Below, one piece after another: positions 1 to 5,031 of a stretch of 7,000 nucleotides of DNA; within the stretch, counting starts at the first letter, position 1; every line of letters begins with the position of its first letter. Made by a program: the position numbers and the translations under genes. Below the pieces are notes generated by a model. It was not told where the DNA came from. It saw only the letters and a list, made by a program, of their open reading frames with translations, and made no database searches. Origin of the DNA: Actinomycetota bacterium (GTDB lineage: Bacteria > Actinomycetota > CADDZG01 > JAHWKV01); the NCBI GenBank assembly GCA_019347725.1, contig JAHWKV010000047.1, forward strand, positions 1 through 7,000, read 5' to 3'.

Positions 1-618
1 CTCACCTCCGCGGCGGGCAGGACCGACGCCGGGGTGCATGCGCTGGGTCAGGTCATGTCCTTCAAGTCCCAGGCCGCCGTCGACGTGCACAGCTGCGCAG
101 GCCGGCTCAACTCGATGTGCGGGCCGGAGATAGCTGTCCTGGAGATGGAGGAGGCAGCCGAAGGTTTCGACGCTCGTTTCTCGGCGACGTCTCGCACCTA
201 CGAGTACGGGATTTTGAATCGCCCTATCCACGACCCGTTTGCGCGTCACACCACCTGGCACTTTCCGCAGGCCCTCGACGAACAGCTCATGGGCAAGGGC
301 GCGCAGAGCCTCCTCGGGGAGCACTCGTTCGAGTCGTTTGCCAGGGTAGAGGAAGGTAAGAACCCCATGCGGCGGATCGAGTCGATCGAGATCGAGCGCG
401 ACGGGGAGTTGGTAACTATTCGGATCACCGCAAACTCGTTTTTGCAGCAGATGGTGCGCTCGATCGTAGGAACGCTTGTGCAGGTGGGCACCGGCAAGAC
501 CAGCCCCGACGACATGGACGGGATACTGCACGCACGAGACCGCGCCGCCGCGGGTCCGGTGGCGCCTCCCCACGGCCTGTTCTTGGTCTCGGTCAGCTAC
601 CCGGGGGAGCTCCTGTGA
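1..618 (+). CDS. truA: tRNA pseudouridine(38-40) synthase TruA, 5'-truncated by window edge
   Basis: Converts uridines 38-40 of the tRNA anticodon arm to pseudouridine in the cytoplasm. The frame is open from base 1, so the true start lies upstream; 205 residues are visible and roughly 50 N-terminal residues are missing compared with the usual length of about 250. Visible residues 6-13 read GRTDAGVH, the family's catalytic motif, with the nucleophilic aspartate at visible residue 9. Further family signatures follow: FSATSRTYEY (RNA-binding and active-site Arg/Tyr region), HSFESFA, and FLQQMVRSIVGTLVQVG towards the C-terminus, ending in the typical APPHGLFLVSVSYP. A GTG at 34 lies inside the catalytic motif and cannot be the real start. 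rplM follows after 60 bases, as in many actinobacteria, so cotranscription is possible. Identification is near certain; only the 5' boundary is unknown. Confidence 0.96.
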   Translation, partial: LTSAAGRTDAGVHALGQVMSFKSQAAVDVHSCAGRLNSMCGPEIAVLEMEEAAEGFDARFSATSRTYEYGILNRPIHDPFARHTTWHFPQALDEQLMGKGAQSLLGEHSFESFARVEEGKNPMRRIESIEIERDGELVTIRITANSFLQQMVRSIVGTLVQVGTGKTSPDDMDGILHARDRAAAGPVAPPHGLFLVSVSYPGELL

Positions 619-678
619 TGGTGGACCGAGGTAGAGCACTCAATCGATTTCGTCTAGTGACAGTAGGATAGGACCGGT

Positions 679-1191
679 ATGCAAAAGACTACGCAATCAA
701 TCAAGGCATCCGAGATTGACCGCACGTGGTGGGTCGTCGACGGTGAAGACCTGGTGCTCGGGCGGCTTGCCGCTCAGGTGGCTCACATTCTCAGGGGCAA
801 GCACAAGCCTACGTTTACCCCGCACCTGGACAGCGGTGACCACGTGGTGATCATCAATGCCGACAAGGTCCGCCTCACCGGCCACAAGTCTGAAGAAAAG
901 ATTTGGTACCGTCACTCGGGTTACCCCGGAGGGCTGCGCGAGATCCGCTACGAAAAGCTCATGACCGAGCGCCCCGCCTTGATGGTTGAAAAGGCCATCA
1001 AGGGCATGCTGCCCCACAACAAACTGGGCCGGGCGATGGCCAGGAAGCTCAACGTGTATGCCGGTCCCAACCACCCGCACGCGGCCCAAAAGCCCGAGCC
1101 GCTGGTTTTGAGCAATGCCCGGGGAGGACCATCTGCCGGCAGGAGCGAGGCGAGCTCGGTATCTGCCGATGCCACTGGAGGAGAGCAATAA
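679..1191 (+). CDS. rplM: 50S ribosomal protein L13 with C-terminal extension
   Basis: Large-subunit ribosomal protein that binds 23S rRNA early in assembly. The ATG at 679 is preceded by AGGA at 670-673, five bases away (a second AGGA at 665-668). The 170-residue protein opens with the family pattern around residues 17-45 ([20 protein letters not shown], then LRGKHKPTF). It carries the L13 signature [20 protein letters not shown] followed by [11 protein letters not shown]. Most L13 proteins are about 142-150 residues and stop soon after this point. Here roughly 27 extra residues follow, rich in Ser, Ala and Gly (from about residue 143 to 170), and they look disordered. The extension contains, at DNA level, the ribosome binding site for rpsI. 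rpsI starts two bases after the stop, so the two genes are almost certainly cotranscribed and perhaps translationally coupled. Confidence 0.97.
   Translation: MQKTTQSIKASEIDRTWWVVDGEDLVLGRLAAQVAHILRGKHKPTFTPHLDSGDHVVIINADKVRLTGHKSEEKIWYRHSGYPGGLREIRYEKLMTERPALMVEKAIKGMLPHNKLGRAMARKLNVYAGPNHPHAAQKPEPLVLSNARGGPSAGRSEASSVSADATGGEQ
1177..1183 (+). promoter_or_regulatory. Shine-Dalgarno site for rpsI inside the end of rplM
   Basis: GGAGGAG lies ten bases before the GTG at 1194 and within the last codons of rplM. It decides the GTG start of rpsI, since no ATG is available near the conserved N-terminus. Confidence 0.75.
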
Positions 1192-1193
1192 CT

Positions 1194-1595
1194 GTGACTG
1201 CAACCAAGGAGCTGGTCAGGGCCACCGGCCGGCGTAAAGAATCTGTAGCGCGAGTGCGCTTGATGCCCGGCGAGGGCAACTTCGACATAAACGGGGGGCG
1301 CAGTCTCGCCGACTACTTCCCCAACATGGCGATCCGGCGCATCATTCTCGAGCCGTTGGAGATTCTGGAGCTGACCAGCTCCTACGACATAGTCGCTCGT
1401 ATCGAGGGCGGGGGAGTGGCCGGTCAAGCCGGCGCCCTGCGCCACGGCATATCCCGAGCACTGGCGGAGTTGGACCCCGATCTGCGCCCGCCGCTTAAGA
1501 AAGCCGGCTTTTTGACCCGGGACTCCCGCGTCAAGGAGCGTCGTAAGTACGGTCTGAAGAAGGCCCGCAAGGCGCCGCAGTACAGCAAGCGGTAA
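1194..1595 (+). CDS. rpsI: 30S ribosomal protein S9
   Basis: Small-subunit ribosomal protein whose basic C-terminal tail reaches the P-site tRNA. The GTG start at 1194 follows the rplM stop by two bases and has a strong GGAGGAG ten bases upstream. The 133-residue product has the family's usual length. It begins with [13 protein letters not shown], continues with the central pattern [19 protein letters not shown], and ends with [20 protein letters not shown], including the invariant SKR terminus. A hairpin 15 bases after the stop closes the transcription unit. Nothing about the protein is unusual. Confidence 0.98.
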   Translation: MTATKELVRATGRRKESVARVRLMPGEGNFDINGGRSLADYFPNMAIRRIILEPLEILELTSSYDIVARIEGGGVAGQAGALRHGISRALAELDPDLRPPLKKAGFLTRDSRVKERRKYGLKKARKAPQYSKR

Positions 1596-1610
1596 GCCCA
1601 CTCGTAATTC

Positions 1611-1638
1611 GTCAGGAGGCCCTACGGGGCCTTCTGAC
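1611..1638 (+). terminator. Hairpin after rpsI, stem 12 with TACG loop
   Basis: The arm GTCAGGAGGCCC at 1611-1622 pairs with GGGCCTTCTGAC at 1627-1638; eleven pairs are Watson-Crick and one is G-U. The loop is TACG closed by C-G, an exceptionally stable UNCG-type tetraloop in RNA. No T-tract follows, so this is not a classical intrinsic terminator. High-GC actinobacteria often show such tractless hairpins after ribosomal-protein operons. It may terminate or stabilise the 3' end of the rplM-rpsI message. Confidence 0.7.
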
Positions 1639-1685
1639 GCGCCTGGGTAACCTTGGGGCTGGCGGTCGGTGCGCCGGCTTGGCAG

Positions 1686-1691
1686 AATAAT
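1686..1691 (+). promoter_or_regulatory. Possible -10 element for the first membrane-protein gene
   Basis: AATAAT, one base from TATAAT, ends five bases before the ATG at 1697. No purine-rich Shine-Dalgarno is visible before that ATG. The spacing would put transcription start at or next to the start codon, giving a leaderless message. No convincing -35 hexamer is seen, so this remains tentative. Confidence 0.35.
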
Positions 1692-1696
1692 GCGTC

Positions 1697-2056
1697 ATGA
1701 ACCGCCGGCAACTAACCGTGACGAGGCGTATCTTCGCCGGCGGAGCCGCGGCCCCTATCCTGCTGGCGTATCTGGTAATGGTCATCGTCGCCCGGCCGAG
1801 TCTCATGGAGGCCGGGTTGGTCCTGCTGCAGTTTTCGCCCCTGTTCCTGCCGGCGGCCGTGTACTACTTCTGGGTAACCGACCCCCGGGCCATGGTGTTG
1901 TGCGGGACGATCCTGCTGGCGTTGACCGCTCCGCCGTGGCTGCTGGTGTGTGCAGGGGAGTTGCACTACTTGGCGCAGGGGCCTTACTTCCTGGCGACGC
2001 TGGTGGCCTCGATCGTGGGTGCCGTCAAGAGCCAGAGAACCGCGCCGGCCACGTAG
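1697..2056 (+). CDS. Small four-helix membrane protein, first of a tandem pair
   Basis: I do not recognise a named family. The 119-residue product has a short basic N-terminus (residues 1-11) followed by four hydrophobic segments at about 13-32, 39-60, 66-86 and 95-110, and a short polar tail. It is therefore probably an integral inner-membrane protein. Landmark residues are FAG at 13-15, P20, AY at 24-25, VYY at 55-57, CG at 69-70, PW at 80-81 and GP at 95-96. All of these recur at the same or a one-residue-shifted position (five for GP) in the next gene, so the two are paralogues. There is no signal peptide, known catalytic motif or soluble domain. Two longer open frames overlap this stretch, but only this frame encodes a coherent hydrophobic protein that matches its neighbour. 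It could be a transport subunit or a structural membrane protein; function unknown. Confidence 0.72.
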   Translation: MNRRQLTVTRRIFAGGAAAPILLAYLVMVIVARPSLMEAGLVLLQFSPLFLPAAVYYFWVTDPRAMVLCGTILLALTAPPWLLVCAGELHYLAQGPYFLATLVASIVGAVKSQRTAPAT

Positions 2057-2102
2057 TGCCGTCTGGCAGGATCTGGAATTATATGGTAACTTACGTGCCA
2101 TC

Positions 2103-2489
2103 ATGGATCGGGATGGGATGGCTCGCACCAGGGCTTGGTTTGCCGGCATTGTGCTCGTTCCCCTGCTCATCGCCTACTTCCGGGTCCCGTACACCCCTTT
2201 GGCGGCCGAGGCTCCCATAGCGATCCTGGCACTGTTTGTCCCCTTCCTGCTTCCGGTGCCCGTCTACTATCTGGCGGTACGCGGCCGGAAGTGGACCATC
2301 GCCTGTGGTGCCATCCTGGTTATCTTCGTAGCCCTGCCCTGGACGCTGCTGTTGCTGGACATAGAGCCTGGGCCCCTGTACTTCTCGCTGGGTGTGCTGG
2401 TTACCTGGCTCTCGGTGCTGCTGGGGGCTGCGGTTACGGGTTACAAAGCCGCCGCCCGCCGGCTCAGGAAGACGGATCTGGCCGCTTAA
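2103..2489 (+). CDS. Small four-helix membrane protein, second of a tandem pair
   Basis: This 128-residue protein is a paralogue of the one encoded just upstream. Shared positions include TR at 9-10, FAG at 13-15, P20, AY at 24-25, VYY at 54-56, CG at 68-69, PW at 79-80 and GP at 90-91. Predicted membrane segments are about residues 13-28, 35-59, 64-85 and 91-112, followed by a basic tail (AARRLRK) that probably lies in the cytoplasm. The frame stays open back to 1950, but that extension is Arg/Trp-rich and overlaps the upstream gene. The ATG at 2103 gives the start that aligns with the paralogue; ATG 2118 is an alternative. No good Shine-Dalgarno precedes it. The 46-base gap contains A/T-rich TATGGT and TAACTT, possible -10 elements. 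Its stop overlaps the stop of the opposing flavodoxin gene. Function unknown. Confidence 0.72.
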   Translation: MDRDGMARTRAWFAGIVLVPLLIAYFRVPYTPLAAEAPIAILALFVPFLLPVPVYYLAVRGRKWTIACGAILVIFVALPWTLLLLDIEPGPLYFSLGVLVTWLSVLLGAAVTGYKAAARRLRKTDLAA

Positions 2490-3004
2490 CCGACGAGACT
2501 TTTGATCTGAGAACGTTCGATGTCGCGCAGCTCGTCCGCCACGCCTATCGCCCACTGCCGGATCTGGTTGAAGTCCCGGAAATCTCCGGTACGGGCCTGC
2601 AGTGAGGACACGACGGCCCGCTCGGCGACGGTTAGGACCCGGCGATCGATATTGCCGGGAAACAGCGTGTGCTCCCGAGCTGCGGTCGCTTCGGTCATCT
2701 TGTCGAACTCCGGCGAGCGCTCGGGTTCGAGGGGCTTGCCGACCGGGCCGCTGGAGAACAGCCACACCGGCCGCTCGGTGAGCTCGGCCCGGTGCTCGTC
2801 CACCATGCGCCTGGCCGCCTTGAGCCACCGGCCCGCGTAGACGGCGCTGCCCAGCACGACGGCGTCGAAGCCCTCCAGGGACTTCACTTTCTCTATGGGC
2901 AGCAGCCGGGCATCGACCCCGCGCCGCCGCATAGCCTCGCAGACGGCTTCGGCTATTTGCAGTGTTGAGCCATGTTTCGATGCCGCCGTCACCAGTACCT
3001 TCAT
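2486..3004 (-). CDS. Flavodoxin-domain protein, downstream member of a tandem pair
   Basis: A 172-residue single-domain protein of the flavodoxin fold, resembling the flavodoxin-domain / HemG-like group of small FMN proteins. Residues 1-8 (MKVLVTAA) form the first beta strand. SKHGST at 9-14 is a good FMN-phosphate loop. GSAVYAGRW at 52-60 matches the second flavin-contacting loop, with an aromatic Tyr at 56, and VWLFSSGPVG at 80-89 matches the third. A two-electron carrier or oxidoreductase role in the cytoplasm is likely; the partner is unknown. Assigning protoporphyrinogen oxidase activity would be over-reading, because most actinobacterial relatives are uncharacterised. The ATG at 3004 has GGGAGGT five bases upstream on the minus strand. 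It lies 38 bases after its paralogue, so the two are probably cotranscribed. Its stop overlaps the convergent membrane-protein gene. Confidence 0.82.
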   Translation of the reverse strand: MKVLVTAASKHGSTLQIAEAVCEAMRRRGVDARLLPIEKVKSLEGFDAVVLGSAVYAGRWLKAARRMVDEHRAELTERPVWLFSSGPVGKPLEPERSPEFDKMTEATAAREHTLFPGNIDRRVLTVAERAVVSSLQARTGDFRDFNQIRQWAIGVADELRDIERSQIKSLVG

Positions 3005-3009
3005 TGCCG

Positions 3010-3016
3010 ACCTCCC
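3010..3016 (-). promoter_or_regulatory. Shine-Dalgarno site for the downstream flavodoxin gene
   Basis: On the minus strand this reads GGGAGGT, five bases before the ATG at 3004. It is far stronger than the site before the upstream paralogue and fixes this start. Confidence 0.75.
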
Positions 3017-3042
3017 AGTGTTCGGTGCCTAACGGAGGATCC

Positions 3043-3567
3043 CTAAACGGTCAGCTGCCCTTCGCTTGGTCGCAGGGACTCCGCACGCAGCGTCCGTACA
3101 ATGCCGGCCGCCCACCTGCGGGCCTGATCGGTGTCGTAAGCGCCTTCCGCCGGCTTGAGCAGCGGTGCGACCATTGCGGCGCCGGCGAACTCCCGAACCT
3201 CACCGCCCATGGCGCCGGGAAAGATGCGATGCTCCACCGCTGCCGCTTTGGCCTTTACCTTGGCGAGCTCCAGCGAGTGGAGGCGGTTTGCCACCGGCTC
3301 GGTGGTTGAGCCGCTGCTAAAGAGCCAGACCTTGCGCTGCCTCAGTTGCGGCGCTTGCCGGTCCACCAGGTCGACGGCCGGGCGCAGCCACCGTCCGTTA
3401 TGCAGGGCGCTGCCGATGATCACTGCGTCGAATTCGGCCACGCTTACGACGTCCTGCGGGTGCCGGTGGTGAGCATCGACGCCGTGCCGCTGCAACGTGG
3501 AGTAAATCCTTTCGTCAATAGGATCGCTCGTGCCTTTTGGGGACGCTGCGGTTACAAGCACTTTCAT
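3043..3567 (-). CDS. Flavodoxin-like protein with altered FMN loop, upstream member of a tandem pair
   Basis: This 174-residue protein aligns without a gap to its downstream neighbour over residues 1-86, with about 41 identities by eye, including MKVLVTAAS, FDAV, GRWL and VWLFSSG. It is therefore a tandem duplicate with the same flavodoxin fold. The flavin-contacting loops differ: the phosphate loop is SPKGTSDP (9-16) instead of SKHGSTLQ, His replaces Tyr at 56, and SSGSTTEP replaces SSGPVGKP. FMN binding may be weakened, altered or lost. The start aligns with the paralogue's, although the ribosome binding site is poor (AGG about ten bases upstream, GAGG directly adjacent). It is the first gene of the minus-strand pair and is transcribed divergently from glmM. 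It could be a redox partner, a heterodimer subunit or a regulatory copy; nothing here decides which. Confidence 0.78.
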   Translation of the reverse strand: MKVLVTAASPKGTSDPIDERIYSTLQRHGVDAHHRHPQDVVSVAEFDAVIIGSALHNGRWLRPAVDLVDRQAPQLRQRKVWLFSSGSTTEPVANRLHSLELAKVKAKAAAVEHRIFPGAMGGEVREFAGAAMVAPLLKPAEGAYDTDQARRWAAGIVRTLRAESLRPSEGQLTV

Positions 3568-3646
3568 CCTCTGCGTACCTGCGCTGTTAACGGACAGCCG
3601 GCGGAGTTAGAGTTCCATGCCCGGCGAGAGATCGATAGGGCCGAAG

Positions 3647-3665
3647 GTCCCGAACGTTTCGGGAC
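3647..3665. promoter_or_regulatory. Perfect inverted repeat in the flavodoxin-glmM divergent spacer; candidate operator
   Basis: GTCCCGAA at 3647-3654 and TTCGGGAC at 3658-3665 are perfect reverse complements separated by CGT. The 19-base element sits in the 131-base intergenic spacer, where the -35 region of a glmM promoter would begin, about 34 bases before the glmM start codon. A palindromic CACGTG overlaps its right edge at 3665-3670. The position fits a repressor or activator site for glmM or for both divergent units. As RNA it would also form a hairpin, but no T-tract follows, so I favour an operator. Confidence 0.45.
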
Positions 3666-3685
3666 ACGTGCAGCTGCCGGGCCGG

Positions 3686-3691
3686 TAGCAT
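3686..3691 (+). promoter_or_regulatory. Candidate -10 element for leaderless glmM
   Basis: TAGCAT fits the TANNNT pattern of actinobacterial -10 elements and ends seven bases before the GTG start at 3699. That spacing would place transcription start at or one base before the start codon. There is no Shine-Dalgarno sequence between them, consistent with a leaderless message. No clear -35 hexamer is seen. Confidence 0.45.
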
Positions 3692-3698
3692 TGGCCTC

Positions 3699-5030
3699 GT
3701 GAGCGAGCTTTTCGGAACCGACGGTGTGCGTGGCGTGGCCAACGAGGTGCTTACCCCGGAGCTGAGCATGAACCTGGGCAGAGCGATCACCGCGCTTTCG
3801 CTGGCCGGCGCCACCCCGAGGATCGTGGTCGGGCGCGACACCCGTCGTTCGGGGCAGATGCTGGAAGCGGCGTTGTCGGCGGGGATCATGTCCGCGGGCG
3901 GGGACGTGGTGGTGTGCGGCGTCGTGCCCACGCCGGCGGTGGCCATGCTGGTTACGCACCTGCGGGCGGACGCCGGCGTGGTGATTTCGGCTTCGCACAA
4001 CCCGTACCAGGACAATGGGATCAAGTTCTTCGGCTCCGACGGCTACAAGCTGAGCGACGAGGTTCAATCGCGGATCCAACGGCTGGTGGACGAACCGCCG
4101 GCCGGCGTAACCGGGGCGTCCATCGGTAACTCGCGCAGGGCCTTTCGAGCCCAGCAGGCCTATGTGTCGGCGGCGCTTAGAGCCCTGGAGGGCCGGCACC
4201 TTGAAGGCCTGAAAGTCGTGCTCGACTGCGGCAACGGAGCCGCCTACCACACCAGCCCCGCCGCCTTCCGCCAGGCCGGGGCCGAGGTGGTGACGATGAA
4301 CTGCAACCCCGACGGCACCAACATCAACCGGTCTTGCGGCTCCACCAACATTATTCCGGTGGCCGAGCGAGTGGTTGAGATGGGAGCGGATCTCGGTCTG
4401 GCGCACGACGGCGACGCCGACCGGGTGATCGCCATCGACGAGACGGGCGCCGAGGTGGACGGCGACGCCATGATCGCCCTGCTGGCGCTGGAGCTTAAAG
4501 GCGCCGGTGAGCTGGAAGGGGAGCTGGTGGTTACCACGGTGATGGCCAATCTCGGTCTGCGTAAGGTGCTGGCCGACTGGGAGGTCGAGATGGTGGAGAC
4601 GCCGGTGGGGGACCGCTACGTCCTGCAGGCGATGCGCCGACGGGGTGCCTCCATAGGCGGCGAGCAATCCGGTCATCTGATCTTTTCCCGGTTCGGCACC
4701 ACCGGAGACGGGCTGGTCACCGGTTTGAGGTTGGCGGGTCGCATGGTCTCCACTGGGCGCAAACTCTCCGATCTAGCTTCCGTTGTCGAGCGTTTCCCCC
4801 AGGTGCTCGTCAACATCAAGATACCCAGTCCGAAGCGGGTGGAATCCTGTTCTGCAGTTCAAAAAGAGATTGGCCGGATGGAGCGGGAACTGCAGGGATC
4901 CGGGCGGATTCTGGTCCGGGCTTCGGGGACCGAGCCGCTGGTGCGGGTGATGGTGGAGGCTGCCGAGCAGGACACCGCACAGACCCTCGCCGGCGACCTG
5001 GCCGAGCTGATCCGCACGGAGCTTACCTAA
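3699..5030 (+). CDS. glmM: Phosphoglucosamine mutase GlmM
   Basis: Interconverts glucosamine-6-phosphate and glucosamine-1-phosphate, the step before GlmU makes UDP-GlcNAc for peptidoglycan. The 443-residue length is standard for the family. Motifs occur in the expected order: FGTDGVRG at 5-12; the active-site phosphoserine loop ISASHNP at 96-102 (Ser99); the Mg-binding DGDADR at 237-242; the sugar-binding GGEQSGH at 320-326; and the phosphate-binding RASGTEPLVRVMVE at 407-420. The serine in the phosphoserine loop and the GEQSGH motif favour GlmM over phosphomannomutase. The GTG start at 3699 gives VSELFGTDGVRG, the canonical N-terminus. It has no Shine-Dalgarno but follows a TANNNT box by seven bases, so translation is probably leaderless. 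The NAD(P)HX repair gene begins one base after the stop, indicating an operon. glmS, often nearby in actinobacteria, is not in this window. Confidence 0.97.
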   Translation: MSELFGTDGVRGVANEVLTPELSMNLGRAITALSLAGATPRIVVGRDTRRSGQMLEAALSAGIMSAGGDVVVCGVVPTPAVAMLVTHLRADAGVVISASHNPYQDNGIKFFGSDGYKLSDEVQSRIQRLVDEPPAGVTGASIGNSRRAFRAQQAYVSAALRALEGRHLEGLKVVLDCGNGAAYHTSPAAFRQAGAEVVTMNCNPDGTNINRSCGSTNIIPVAERVVEMGADLGLAHDGDADRVIAIDETGAEVDGDAMIALLALELKGAGELEGELVVTTVMANLGLRKVLADWEVEMVETPVGDRYVLQAMRRRGASIGGEQSGHLIFSRFGTTGDGLVTGLRLAGRMVSTGRKLSDLASVVERFPQVLVNIKIPSPKRVESCSAVQKEIGRMERELQGSGRILVRASGTEPLVRVMVEAAEQDTAQTLAGDLAELIRTELT

Positions 5031-5031
5031 G

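Noticed and set aside
664..669. TAGGAT as a -10 box for rplM
   Set aside because: No matching -35, and it overlaps the AGGA repeats that serve as the ribosome binding site, so the evidence is ambiguous.
621..671. Sixteen-codon GTG-started frame between truA and rplM, a possible leader peptide
   Set aside because: No ribosome binding site, attenuator hairpin or regulatory codon run; consistent with chance.
1950..2102. N-terminal extension of the second membrane gene back to 1950
   Set aside because: The extra 51 residues are Arg/Trp-rich, overlap the upstream gene and have no counterpart in the paralogue, which aligns from ATG 2103.
1669..2220. Plus-strand open frame spanning both small membrane genes
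   Set aside because: It gives an Arg/Gly/Pro-rich sequence with no domain, whereas the other two frames encode hydrophobic proteins that align with each other.
2091..2828. Minus-strand open frame overlapping the convergent junction
   Set aside because: Low-complexity Arg/Gly/Gln sequence crossing two better-supported genes on opposite strands.
3564..4676. Long minus-strand open frame (370 codons) antisense to glmM
   Set aside because: glmM is unmistakable on the plus strand. The antisense product is His/Arg/Gly-rich with no recognisable domain, as expected for a high-GC shadow frame.
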